Assembly (NCBI RefSeq): GCF_009068765.1
Contig: NZ_CP035534.1
Span: 2,170,001-2,234,000, forward strand
Length of the DNA stretch: 64,000 nt
Origin: Sulfurimonas hydrogeniphila
GTDB taxonomy: Bacteria; Campylobacterota; Campylobacteria; Campylobacterales; Sulfurimonadaceae
Reading direction: 5' to 3'
Position numbers and translations under genes: made by a program. This document shows positions 15,137 through 24,252 of this stretch, one piece after another. The notes under the pieces are model-generated. The model had not been told where the DNA came from and ran no database searches. It saw nothing but the letters and a program-made list of their open reading frames with translations. Positions within the stretch are counted from its first letter, which is position 1. Every line of letters starts with the position of its first letter.

Positions 15137-15735
15137 TCTAAATATCCTCTTTTTTGTAAATATTGTATAATTATCTGGCTTGCTTCTTCTATGGTCATTT
15201 TCTCTGTTTTTATATGTATCTCTGCTTTATTTGGTATTTCATACGGTGAAGATATACCCGTAAAATTTGGAATTTCTCCCTGCATTGCCTTTATATACAA
15301 GCCTTTTGGATCTCTGCGTTGACATATTTCAAGGGAAGTATCTACAAATATTTCTATAAATTCATCTTTTGCTACAAGTGTTCTGACTGTGTCTCTTTCT
15401 TTTTGAAAAGGAGATATAAAAGCACTCAAAACTATAAGACCACTTTCAACAAACAATTTTGCGACTTCACCGATTCTTCTAATATTTTCAATCCTATCTT
15501 CATCAGAAAAACCAAGTCCTTTGTTAAGCCCTAAACGAATATTATCACCGTCTAAAAGGTAACTATGTTTTTGTAATTGATTGAGTTTCACTTCTACTGC
15601 ATTTGCCAATGTAGATTTACCGCTGCCGCTTAATCCCGTAAACCATAACACACAGGGTTTTTGTCCCTTTATCGCTGCTCTTTTTTGCTTTGATAGGTGA
15701 TTCTCATGGAAAATTATATTTTTATTGTTTGTCAT
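15130..15735 (-). CDS. cysC: Adenylylsulfate kinase
   Basis: CysC phosphorylates APS at the 3' position to give PAPS, the universal sulfate donor. The 201-residue protein has the P-loop GLSGSGKST, the LDGDNIR motif and the KGLY segment of APS kinases. It is a separate protein here, whereas many NodQ/CysNC proteins carry it as a C-terminal fusion, and the CysN next door lacks that domain. It lies 21 bp after cysN and overlaps cysQ. Since PAPS is needed for transfer of sulfate, the gene links sulfate activation to the sulfotransferase upstream. Confidence 0.92.
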   Translation of the reverse strand: MTNNKNIIFHENHLSKQKRAAIKGQKPCVLWFTGLSGSGKSTLANAVEVKLNQLQKHSYLLDGDNIRLGLNKGLGFSDEDRIENIRRIGEVAKLFVESGLIVLSAFISPFQKERDTVRTLVAKDEFIEIFVDTSLEICQRRDPKGLYIKAMQGEIPNFTGISSPYEIPNKAEIHIKTEKMTIEEASQIIIQYLQKRGYLEC

Positions 15736-15756
15736 GTTTATTTATCTCTTGGTATA

Positions 15757-17196
15757 TTAAATTAGTTTACAGTTCCACTCAGGAAAGTTTTCTCTTATAT
15801 AATAGTTAAGTGCTTTTTCTGCATCGGTATAATTTCTTGTTTGTGTTTCTTTTCTTTCATTTTCTCTTGCTGCCACATCAACTATCATACCCACACCCAC
15901 CGTATTATTTGTGACTCTGTCAACGATGATAAAACTTCCCGTTCGGCGATTTTCTTTGTATTTATCTGCCGCTATCGGACGGGTAAGTGTTATTTTGCAA
16001 GAGGCTATGTCGTTGAGTTGTAACTCTTTTACCTGTTCTCTTTTATATGTATTCACATCTATTTTATAGTTAATATGCTCCACTACGCCGCTAATAACGG
16101 AAACAGCACGTTTAATGTCATACGTCTTAGCTATCTGCATCGGTGTTTCATTCATCCATACAAGCATAACTTTTAACGTATTTGAAACCCTTGGCATTTT
16201 TTTGGTATGTACGAGTATGTCTCCACGACTGATGTCAATTTCATCTTCTGTCGTAATCGTTACCGCCATTGGGGCATAGACCTCATTACACGTAAGCTGT
16301 TTATGGTTTTCTTTGATATCTCCGGCATTAATAATACTTTTGACTTTCGTCGTCTTTCCCGAAGGAAGCACAGTTATTTCATCACCTACTTTGACGCTAC
16401 CACTGGCAACAGTTCCACAAAAACCTCTAAAGTCTAAATTTGGGCGATTGACATACTGCACCGGAAATCTAAATTTTTCTTCTGTCTCTTTTTTAGATAT
16501 ATCCATAGCGTCTAGCAGTTCTAAAAGAGGTTCTCCTGCATACCAGGGAGTATTATCACTTTGGTTTACTACATTATCACCTTCTAATGCACTCAAAGGG
16601 ATGTAGTATCTGTTTTTAATTCCCAATTCGTCTGCTAAAGTTTCATAAGAGGCTTGTATCTCATCAAACACTTCTTTGGAGAAATTTACTAAATCCATCT
16701 TATTGATAGCGACTATAACATGTTCTATCCCTAAAAGATTAACTATAAAACTGTGTCTTCTTGTTTGTGTAAGAATACCTTTGCGGGCATCTATAAGTAT
16801 TATAGCTACATCCGCAGTTGAGGCACCTGTCACCATATTTCTAGTGTACTGTTCATGCCCCGGCGCATCGGCAATAATGAATTTTCTTTTTTCGGTTGCA
16901 AAAAACCTATAGGCTACATCTATGGTAATTCCCTGTTCTCGCTCACTTTGCAAACCATCAACAAGCAAAGCCATATCCAACTTCTCACCCGTCGTGCCGT
17001 ATTTTTTACTCTCATTTTGTGCAGTAGAGAGTTGATCGTCAAATATCATCTTGCTATCATATAAAAGACGACCAATGAGAGTGGATTTCCCATCATCTAC
17101 ACTTCCGCAAGTTAAAAAACGCAATATATCTTTGTTTTCATACTCTTTGAGGTAGGCTTCTATATCTAAAGAGATTTTTTCATTATTTATACTCAT
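15757..17196 (-). CDS. cysN: Sulfate adenylyltransferase, GTPase subunit
   Basis: CysN couples GTP hydrolysis to formation of APS by CysD. The 479-residue protein has the G-domain motifs GSVDDGKST (G1), DAPGHEQY (G3) and NKMD (G4), followed by the beta-barrel domains of EF-Tu-like factors. There is no C-terminal APS-kinase domain. Its ATG overlaps the stop of cysD by one base, giving tight coupling. Cluster context with cysC, cysQ and a sulfotransferase points to sulfation rather than only sulfate assimilation. Confidence 0.93.
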   Translation of the reverse strand: MSINNEKISLDIEAYLKEYENKDILRFLTCGSVDDGKSTLIGRLLYDSKMIFDDQLSTAQNESKKYGTTGEKLDMALLVDGLQSEREQGITIDVAYRFFATEKRKFIIADAPGHEQYTRNMVTGASTADVAIILIDARKGILTQTRRHSFIVNLLGIEHVIVAINKMDLVNFSKEVFDEIQASYETLADELGIKNRYYIPLSALEGDNVVNQSDNTPWYAGEPLLELLDAMDISKKETEEKFRFPVQYVNRPNLDFRGFCGTVASGSVKVGDEITVLPSGKTTKVKSIINAGDIKENHKQLTCNEVYAPMAVTITTEDEIDISRGDILVHTKKMPRVSNTLKVMLVWMNETPMQIAKTYDIKRAVSVISGVVEHINYKIDVNTYKREQVKELQLNDIASCKITLTRPIAADKYKENRRTGSFIIVDRVTNNTVGVGMIVDVAARENERKETQTRNYTDAEKALNYYIRENFPEWNCKLI

Positions 17197-18107
17197 TAAA
17201 AATATCCCTCTATCTTTTTACGCTCCATAGCACCTTCACTATCTTTGTCTATCAACCGACCTTCTCGCTCACTTAAAGTTGAAAGAAGTATTTCACGAAT
17301 AATTTCAGGCAGTGTTGTCGCAGTTGAATTAATAGCGCCGGTTAAAGGATAACATCCAAGCGTACGAAAACGCACCATCTCTGTTTTCGCTGTTTTTCTG
17401 AGTTGCTCCGGCATTCTTTCATCATCTACCATGATCTTTGTGCCTTCATACTCAACCACTTCTCTCTCTTTAGCAAAGTAAAGAGATGGAATAGGAATAC
17501 CTTCTAAATAGATATACTGCCATACATCAAGCTCTGTCCAATTACTTATAGGAAACACACGTACGGATTCCCCTTTTTCAATAGCGGTGTTAAAAATATT
17601 CCAAAGTTCCGGTCTTTGTTTTTTTGGATCCCACCTGTGATATTTATCACGAAAGGAGAATATGCGCTCTTTGGCACGAGATTTCTCTTCATCTCTTCTT
17701 GCTCCACCGATAATAGCATCATAACCACCATTATTAAGAGCTTGTTTGAGTGCTTGAGTTTTCATAATGTCGGTATGAAGTTTACTTCCATGTTCAAAGG
17801 GGCTTATATTCATGGCTATCCCTTCAGGGTTTGAGTGCACCACAAGGTCAAAGCCAAGCTCTTTTGCGCGCTTATCGCGAAACTCTATCATCTCAGCAAA
17901 TTTCCAAAGCGTATCTACATGTAAGAATGTAAAAGGCACTTTAGCCGGTGCAAATGCTTTTTGTGCCAAATGCAGCATAACGGAGCTGTCTTTGCCTACA
18001 CTGTACATCATTACAGGATTACAAAACTCAGCCGCAACCTCACGGAGAATATAAATTGATTCTGCTTCTAGTTGTTTTAAATGTATTAAGCTTTTTTTTA
18101 TTAACAT
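17196..18107 (-). CDS. cysD: Sulfate adenylyltransferase, catalytic subunit
   Basis: CysD forms adenylyl sulfate from ATP and sulfate. The 303-residue protein contains the PP-loop [12 protein letters not shown], the HVDTLWKF segment and the [12 protein letters not shown] block of this family. It is the first gene of the PAPS set, starting 28 bp after the glycosyltransferase gene at 18136. Codon and base composition are closer to the downstream genes than to the AT-rich genes upstream. TACATGTA occurs at 17916. Confidence 0.93.
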   Translation of the reverse strand: MLIKKSLIHLKQLEAESIYILREVAAEFCNPVMMYSVGKDSSVMLHLAQKAFAPAKVPFTFLHVDTLWKFAEMIEFRDKRAKELGFDLVVHSNPEGIAMNISPFEHGSKLHTDIMKTQALKQALNNGGYDAIIGGARRDEEKSRAKERIFSFRDKYHRWDPKKQRPELWNIFNTAIEKGESVRVFPISNWTELDVWQYIYLEGIPIPSLYFAKEREVVEYEGTKIMVDDERMPEQLRKTAKTEMVRFRTLGCYPLTGAINSTATTLPEIIREILLSTLSEREGRLIDKDSEGAMERKKIEGYF

Positions 18108-18135
18108 TTTAAATATCCATGTAATTATATAAGTT

Positions 18136-19260
18136 TTATTTTTCTATATCAAGACCAAGTAATTCTACAAAATTACAATTATTAAAACTAAATACCTTTC
18201 TAAAGTTTTTAATATTTTCTATAAAAACCTCATATTGATCTTTATGCATTTGAAGAAAAGAAGCAAAATCTTTAAAATTATCATTAGAAAAGACTATACC
18301 AATATTATTATCTCTAACTATTTTTGCCATAGATACGAACTTCTCATGTACTAATATTGGCAATGCTCCTTCCAAATAAAATGCAAATTTACTAACAACA
18401 GCATATTTATATAACATTTCATTTTTAGAGTCAATAAACAATTCAAAAAAACCAAAATGATAACCATGCAATTTTTTAGAATCTAAATCTTTACCTTCAA
18501 GTATCGCAAAATTATTATTGAATCTATCCTCATAAAAAAAGTCTATAAATAATTCTCTTTTAGTTTTCATCTCATCAAGATTCTTCTTTGGAATTAAAAA
18601 ACTTATTGTAATACTCTCAGATGTAAGTTTTTTAATACTATATATATGAGACTTATTTGGAAATATTTCACCTGGTAATACAGTTGAAGAAATTCTTCCT
18701 GCATATACTAAATTTAATTTATTACTAAATTTAGTATTTTTCTCATTAAAGTTACTGTATAAAGTCAATTCGGGTAAAAATATAAATTTATCTACATTTA
18801 CTTTATATATTTTTGACCATATTACTGCTTGTTCTTCTGTATAATGTGATAATATTTTTTTCCCATATCTAAAAATATATTCTATTGCTTTAAAGTCATC
18901 ATCATTTCCAAATAAAAATTTATATTCTTCTCTTGTACTAAAATTCCAATCTTTAAGGGTTATTATTGCATTTGGAAAATTTTTTAATATCTCAGCACTA
19001 AAAGCATAGGCATGCATCCAACCTCTAGATATTAAAATAGTATAGTCAATTTTACTTATTATTGATAATATTTCATCTTTTGTATCAACTTGAAGAACCT
19101 TATCAAAATACTTATGAGTTGTCATATAAGAAGGTTCTTTTAAGATAATTAAAATAATTTTCCACTTATACTTTATAAATAAAAACTGAACTAATCGATC
19201 AATGAAAAAATCTTGCTTCTTTAAAATCCCATTTGGTGGAACTATAATTAAAGTTTTCAA
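18136..19260 (-). CDS. Putative GT-B glycosyltransferase
   Basis: A 374-residue protein that opens with the hydrophobic strand [10 protein letters not shown] and has a later LVYAGRISS strand followed by a C-terminal half ending in a glycan-transfer-like [12 protein letters not shown] segment. This layout resembles GT-B glycosyltransferases, in which the second domain holds the nucleotide sugar, but no strong catalytic motif is seen. The gene is markedly AT-rich, like the next two upstream, and lies 6 bp after the sulfotransferase gene. It is probably cytoplasmic and acts on the island's glycan. The acceptor and donor are unknown. Confidence 0.55.
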   Translation of the reverse strand: MKTLIIVPPNGILKKQDFFIDRLVQFLFIKYKWKIILIILKEPSYMTTHKYFDKVLQVDTKDEILSIISKIDYTILISRGWMHAYAFSAEILKNFPNAIITLKDWNFSTREEYKFLFGNDDDFKAIEYIFRYGKKILSHYTEEQAVIWSKIYKVNVDKFIFLPELTLYSNFNEKNTKFSNKLNLVYAGRISSTVLPGEIFPNKSHIYSIKKLTSESITISFLIPKKNLDEMKTKRELFIDFFYEDRFNNNFAILEGKDLDSKKLHGYHFGFFELFIDSKNEMLYKYAVVSKFAFYLEGALPILVHEKFVSMAKIVRDNNIGIVFSNDNFKDFASFLQMHKDQYEVFIENIKNFRKVFSFNNCNFVELLGLDIEK

Positions 19261-19266
19261 AATATT

Positions 19267-20523
19267 TTACCTCTTAATAAGATGACAAACATCTAAAACC
19301 ACCACTCCACCGTGCAAACGCAACTTTTTATTTATTGTAACTTTACAGTTTTCTGAAGATTCTGTAATAATAATATAGTCATACTCAGACACCTTAGATA
19401 GTAATTTTTTAGGAGATAACACATGTTCTTTATTTATATTTTTAAAATTATTATCACAAATCATAGTAACATTTACATTATTTTTTAAATATCGTTTCAA
19501 GTAAGTTTTATAGTTATTATATCCATAAACAACGATATTGTAACCCTTCAAATATTCAACAAGATTTTTTATTGATTGGAACTTTGGAATTATCCTTTTA
19601 TACACTTCTAACTTTCGCTCAAAAATATTATGGAACTGCAGAGTATTATACTTTTTTTCTAAGCTGATTGAATACCCTAAATCTTGCAGAATATTTTTAT
19701 TTGTTTCAACAAAGTCTTTATAGAATTTATAAGAAATAAATTTGAACCACTCTTTAACTTTTTTTGATTCATTATAGTGCCGATAATATGCATGTCTGTG
19801 TATTGAGGTAGTTAATTCCTTATAAAAGATATTATCTATTATATTCTCTATTTTCTCATCATCAATATCTATTTCTAAATAAATAGAAAGTTTCTTTATC
19901 TCTTTTCGTGGATTAGCTAATAAACTTTCATACTGTATTCCATAAAATTCTTTTTTATATTTTAAAAATGCTTCCACATGCTTAGTCCAAGCTTCAATTG
20001 TCGCATATACCTTTTCTGGAGTCAAATATCTAAGCTCTTGGTATTTTAACTGACTTTTTAATTTTTTCATTAAAAAAAACACATAATCTAAATTTTCAAT
20101 AAATTTCATTTTTGAGTTTAAAACATCTAAACCATATCTGTATACATAAATTTTTTTATTAATCTTTTTTAATATCTTATTAGACATAATTTCTATAGGT
20201 GAAGCATGTCCAAAATAAATAACTTTTTTAGATAAATCTATCCCATTTGTAATATCCAGTAAGAAATGTTTATATATTGTGCCATTTAAGTTATGAAAAT
20301 TTGTAGCTACTAATATTTCTTTATTATTCACACTATTTATACCACCAAAAGAAACTCTAGTATCTTTGATGTTTAATTTTTTTAAAAAAGCTTCCAATAG
20401 CTCTTCATTTAATGGGGGATCCATTTTATCTATAGATAATAATTTATAAATAATATTAGTAACCAATACTGTTCCAGACTTTGGCATAGATGATATTAGA
20501 ATATTATGATTATACATTTTCAT
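19267..20523 (-). CDS. PAPS-dependent sulfotransferase with C-terminal Rossmann-like domain
   Basis: The N-terminal 5'-phosphosulfate loop SMPKSGT (12-18) and the later YVYRYGLDVLNS segment match the PAPS-binding 5'-PSB and 3'-PB motifs of sulfotransferases. The last 100 or so residues form a separate alpha/beta module (VVYGYNN ... YDYIIITES) like the Rossmann appendages found on capsule enzymes. It would move sulfate from PAPS to a sugar hydroxyl in the cytoplasm. The PAPS genes cysD, cysN, cysC and cysQ lie just downstream on the same strand. Its start overlaps the upstream glycosyltransferase by 14 bp. Strong AT bias suggests recent acquisition. Confidence 0.75.
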   Translation of the reverse strand: MKMYNHNILISSMPKSGTVLVTNIIYKLLSIDKMDPPLNEELLEAFLKKLNIKDTRVSFGGINSVNNKEILVATNFHNLNGTIYKHFLLDITNGIDLSKKVIYFGHASPIEIMSNKILKKINKKIYVYRYGLDVLNSKMKFIENLDYVFFLMKKLKSQLKYQELRYLTPEKVYATIEAWTKHVEAFLKYKKEFYGIQYESLLANPRKEIKKLSIYLEIDIDDEKIENIIDNIFYKELTTSIHRHAYYRHYNESKKVKEWFKFISYKFYKDFVETNKNILQDLGYSISLEKKYNTLQFHNIFERKLEVYKRIIPKFQSIKNLVEYLKGYNIVVYGYNNYKTYLKRYLKNNVNVTMICDNNFKNINKEHVLSPKKLLSKVSEYDYIIITESSENCKVTINKKLRLHGGVVVLDVCHLIKR

Positions 20524-21910
20524 TGTATTTCCTCGTATTTATTATATTCACTATTCTATTTAAAAACTTATCGTAAGTATATTGTTTTACAAAAAACTCT
20601 AAATCCAACTTTGGAACTTTATCACTATTTAATATTTTTTCAAGTTCATTAACTGTTTGAAAATATATAACAGGTATATCTTTTGTATTTTCTTTTGTTC
20701 TATATCTATTATCATAAGCCAATGGAATCGCTCCACTAGCAGTGCCTTCAAAAATTCTTTGCTGTAATAGATATGAAGTTGGAATAAAAACATATGTAGC
20801 CCTATTATAAACAATTGATATATCTTTTCCATAATTCAATATGCCTTTATAATATGGTTTTACTTCATCATACTCATCCCAGCCCTCTCCATAAATCTCT
20901 ATCTTATATTTTGTCTTTATTGTGCATAGTCTTAATATTAAAATATCTCTTATGACATACCCAACAATAGAATTTATATTTTTCATATCTTCATTATATT
21001 CTTGAGAAATTTCATAAAGACAATCATATTTAAAAACTCCCTCCTTATCATATAAGGCTATAATTCTCTTTGCAATTTGTACAAATTTTTTATTCTTTAT
21101 TCTATCTTTATACGAAGATCCAATAAAAACTACTTTTTGTTCTCGTACTATGTTATCTCGAATTTTATATACAGTTTTATCTATACAAAATGGTTGTAAT
21201 TTTGATTCTATTCCTTTCGATAATAATTTTTTACCAATATCATCAGTCAGATGAAAAACAATATCTCGTTTTCTTGCAATGTATTTTTGAGAATCTTGTA
21301 AAAAAGGCATCATATCTTGAAACCAGACAATATTAAAAACTTCATCACTAAGCATAATGTTATCCATGTGATTTATATTTATTTTTACATGTGGCTTAGC
21401 AAAAAACATATTTTTTAAACACTTTTCATCTTCTATGCCATATTGCATATCTAATACTACATAAAAACCTTTTCTTTCTAATTCCTTTGCAAGTGCTTTC
21501 ATAATATGCTGCATAACCTTTGTTGAATTATGTGCTCTTAAATAAAATCTCCAAGGTTCTGAGAAATTTAATCTTAAATTTTTCATACTATTAAAATAAG
21601 CAAGATTTAGTTCATACCTATATACTTTTGCTTGTTCTAATAAAGAAAAAAAATTTGTTTCTATTTCATTTTTAACCTCTTCTGATAATTCAAGACCAGA
21701 GAAATCAATTTGTGTTGGCAATCTATATATACCCTGAGCCAAGTTTTCTAGAAAATCTTCAAATGGTAAATGAATAAAATTAACAAAGTTTGATTCAATT
21801 TTTTTACCAGCATAATAACACAACTGAAGTTTATATTTATGATCTTTATTCTGTAATGAAGCAACTCGTAATGCTTCATTTGCGTCTAAAAAGTAGGTGT
21901 CTTTAAACAT
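20510..21910 (-). CDS. Glycosyltransferase, CgeB-like
   Basis: A 466-residue protein. The C-terminal half has IYGEGWDEY, a NRATYVFIPTSY-like segment and RIFEGTASGAIPLAYDN, which match the donor-binding domain of CgeB/DUF3880-type glycosyltransferases (compare RxFEalAcGa). The N-terminal half is diverged. It begins the AT-rich minus-strand block, with 67 bp to the divergent GmhA-like gene, so the promoter is probably in that gap. It overlaps the sulfotransferase gene, and the two likely modify the same glycan. Confidence 0.7.
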   Translation of the reverse strand: MFKDTYFLDANEALRVASLQNKDHKYKLQLCYYAGKKIESNFVNFIHLPFEDFLENLAQGIYRLPTQIDFSGLELSEEVKNEIETNFFSLLEQAKVYRYELNLAYFNSMKNLRLNFSEPWRFYLRAHNSTKVMQHIMKALAKELERKGFYVVLDMQYGIEDEKCLKNMFFAKPHVKININHMDNIMLSDEVFNIVWFQDMMPFLQDSQKYIARKRDIVFHLTDDIGKKLLSKGIESKLQPFCIDKTVYKIRDNIVREQKVVFIGSSYKDRIKNKKFVQIAKRIIALYDKEGVFKYDCLYEISQEYNEDMKNINSIVGYVIRDILILRLCTIKTKYKIEIYGEGWDEYDEVKPYYKGILNYGKDISIVYNRATYVFIPTSYLLQQRIFEGTASGAIPLAYDNRYRTKENTKDIPVIYFQTVNELEKILNSDKVPKLDLEFFVKQYTYDKFLNRIVNIINTRKYNENV

Positions 21911-21977
21911 ATATTAACCTTCATTTTAAATTATTAAGATAAGATACCCAATCATAACTTAACACAAGGTATTTATT

Positions 21978-22538
21978 ATGAAAAACTTTGCAAAGAAGTA
22001 CATAAAAAAACTTATTGCTACACTTCAAAAAAGTAATTTAGATATAATTGCAAAAATTATAGAACTCTTAGACAACACTTCTGGAAAAATATTTATTATT
22101 GGAAATGGTGGCAGTGCAGCTACTGCTTCACATATGGTAAATGATTTAGGAGTAGGACTCAAAAGAAGAAATATAAAAAGTTTTGATGTAGAAAGTCTCA
22201 GTGATAATACTCCTGTTTGTACAGCACTTGCCAATGATATTGGGTATAAAAATATATTTTACATGCAACTCAAAGATAGAATAAAAAAAGAAGATATCCT
22301 CATTGCCATTTCCTGTAGCGGCAACTCAAAAAACATAACAAAAGCTGTCAAGTATGCAAAAAAAGAGGGTGCTACTATTATTGGGCTCACAGGTTTTGAT
22401 GGCGGAAAATTAAAAAAACTCTCAGACATCAATTTCCATGTAGCAACAAAGAAAGGAGCATATGGCATTGTGGAAGATATGCACAGTATTATAAACCATA
22501 TAATCTATAGCTATTATATTGACTTAGAAAGTAAATAA
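21978..22538 (+). CDS. SIS-domain phosphoheptose isomerase-like protein (GmhA-like)
   Basis: A 186-residue SIS protein with GNGGSAATASHMVNDL (42-57), close to the GmhA signature, SCSGNS for phosphate binding, and a C-terminal VEDMHSIINHII that fits the conserved Glu/His metal site. GmhA converts sedoheptulose 7-phosphate to D-glycero-manno-heptose 7-phosphate, the entry to activated heptoses. It is the only plus-strand gene in the island and overlaps the end of legF by 25 bp. A transketolase (source of sedoheptulose 7-P), a kinase fusion and a nucleotidyltransferase occur in the same island, so a heptose path is plausible. Confidence 0.78.
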   Translation: MKNFAKKYIKKLIATLQKSNLDIIAKIIELLDNTSGKIFIIGNGGSAATASHMVNDLGVGLKRRNIKSFDVESLSDNTPVCTALANDIGYKNIFYMQLKDRIKKEDILIAISCSGNSKNITKAVKYAKKEGATIIGLTGFDGGKLKKLSDINFHVATKKGAYGIVEDMHSIINHIIYSYYIDLESK

Positions 22539-23206
22539 TTGGCTATTTCAAGATCTAATTTCGTGTCGATATCAATTGATTTTTTTTGATCCATCACATA
22601 AGCATAAATATTATCTTTTAAAAAAAAACTTTTTTTTTCTAAAAGTTTCGCGACTTTTATAATATAAATTGAGCCGTTTAGCCTATAATATGTTTCTAAA
22701 TCCTGACTTCTTTTATTCAAAATTTCTTTATGTAAAAAAGTCGCCATACTTTTATCTTTTGGCAGAGTATTAGACCAAAGTGGTGAGTGTTCCATTTCAC
22801 ATACACTTATAACTGCATCTGCATTTTTAGTATGCAAGAACTCTATTGCTTTGTCGATATCTTCACTTTTTCTCAAAGGGCTTGTTGGTTGCAACAAAAT
22901 AATATATGTATATTGTTTTTCAAAATTTTTTATCAGATGTTCAACAACCTCAAAAGTTGTAGCTGTATCAGTAGCGAGTCTTACAGGGCGTTTCATGATT
23001 GAAGCATTTTGTTCTTTCGCAATATTAAGAACCTCATCATCATCACTTGAAACAACAACTTCGTCAATATATTTGCTTTGTTTGGCAGCTTCTATACTCC
23101 ACGAAATTAATGGTTTACCTGCCAAATCCAGAACGTTTTTACGAGGTAACCTCTTGGAACCGCCTCTTGCAGGAATTATGGCTAAAAAAGTTTTATCATA
23201 TAACAT
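22514..23206 (-). CDS. legF: CMP-legionaminic acid synthetase (acylneuraminate cytidylyltransferase)
   Basis: The last step of the pathway: CTP plus the nonulosonic acid gives the CMP-sugar. The 230-residue protein has IPARGGSKRLPRKN near its N-terminus, the defining motif of NeuA/PseF/LegF, and LLQPTSPLR further on. LegF rather than NeuA or PseF is chosen because of its neighbours (PtmE-like, NeuC-like and NeuB-like proteins and a dehydratase/aminotransferase pair). It overlaps ptmE by one base and is the last gene of the operon. Confidence 0.88.
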   Translation of the reverse strand: MLYDKTFLAIIPARGGSKRLPRKNVLDLAGKPLISWSIEAAKQSKYIDEVVVSSDDDEVLNIAKEQNASIMKRPVRLATDTATTFEVVEHLIKNFEKQYTYIILLQPTSPLRKSEDIDKAIEFLHTKNADAVISVCEMEHSPLWSNTLPKDKSMATFLHKEILNKRSQDLETYYRLNGSIYIIKVAKLLEKKSFFLKDNIYAYVMDQKKSIDIDTKLDLEIANYLLSKSI

Positions 23207-24252
23207 TAAAATATCTCTTTGTATTCAACTTGCGCTTGTTCAAAATCACTCATCCGTCCAATATCAAGCCAATACTCATGAATAGGAAAGGATATAGTTT
23301 TGAGTTCATTTTTTATAATATCTTCAAAAAGTGTCGGCATATCATAAAACTCATTTTTTGGAATATATTCAAAGACCTGAGGAGAAAGAACATAAATACC
23401 GGCATTGACAAAAAACTTGTGCACAGGCTTTTCCTCTATAGATATTATTTTGCTTCCCTCAGTCTGTATCACCCCGTAAGGCACCTGATAGTCATACTCT
23501 CTCACACACATCGTACCCACAGAATTCTCAAACGAGTGATAGTCCAAAAGATGCTCAAAGTTTACATTGGTCAGTAAATCTGCATTCATAACAAAAAAAG
23601 ACTCTTGCGGACGTTCTTTTATCAGCGAAAGTGCTCCAGCTGTACCTAATCGTTTATCCTCTTGAATATAATTAATATTGACACCAAGTGTACTTCCATC
23701 GCCAAAATACTTTTTAATCATATCTGCTTTGTAATTGACACTGATGGTAATGTTAACAAAACCGTATTTTGCAAAGTTTTCTATAATTGTCTCTAAAATA
23801 GGCTTGTTTCCAACTTTTAAGAGGGGCTTGGGTACATCCTGCGTGAGTGGTCTCAGTCTTGTTCCAAGTCCTCCTGCCATTAAAACAACTCTATTTTTTT
23901 TCGCATTTGTTTTGAGCAGTTTTGCCAAATCTTCAATCTTGACAAGTTTTCCTTCATCATCAACAATAGGAATCTGATAAATCTGCTTACGAATCGCTTT
24001 TTGGATAATAAGTTCTTTGGAATCATTTATATTTGCAAGCGTTGGTTCCTTAAAGTAAAGATTTTCAATACTAGAGTCCAAAGAGAGTCCATTTAAAAGC
24101 CCACGGCGGATATCTCCATCAGTAAGCGTTCCTACAACTTTTTCATTTTCCCCAAGTACTATGGCAATACGCATAGCACCTTTGTCTATCACTTTGAGTG
24201 CTTCTTGGATAGTTGAATTTTTATGTAACAAAATCTCTTTATATGTACTCAT
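23206..24252 (-). CDS. ptmE: CBS-domain nucleotidyltransferase, PtmE-like (GDP-GlcN pathway)
   Basis: 348 residues with two CBS repeats (about 1-115) and an NTP_transferase domain carrying LMAGGLGTRLRPLT (about 124-137). This CBS-nucleotidyltransferase fusion is the layout of PtmE (Cj1329), which activates glucosamine 1-phosphate with GTP in the Campylobacter legionaminic acid pathway. It overlaps legG by 4 bp and legF by 1 bp. The partners PgmL and the GlmS-like PtmF are not seen in this window and could be elsewhere. GDP rather than UDP specificity is inferred from the homologue. Confidence 0.82.
   Translation of the reverse strand: MSTYKEILLHKNSTIQEALKVIDKGAMRIAIVLGENEKVVGTLTDGDIRRGLLNGLSLDSSIENLYFKEPTLANINDSKELIIQKAIRKQIYQIPIVDDEGKLVKIEDLAKLLKTNAKKNRVVLMAGGLGTRLRPLTQDVPKPLLKVGNKPILETIIENFAKYGFVNITISVNYKADMIKKYFGDGSTLGVNINYIQEDKRLGTAGALSLIKERPQESFFVMNADLLTNVNFEHLLDYHSFENSVGTMCVREYDYQVPYGVIQTEGSKIISIEEKPVHKFFVNAGIYVLSPQVFEYIPKNEFYDMPTLFEDIIKNELKTISFPIHEYWLDIGRMSDFEQAQVEYKEIF

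Noticed and set aside
22851-23577. Plus-strand ORFs opposite legF and ptmE
   Set aside because: They lie opposite strongly supported genes and their translations have no recognisable features.
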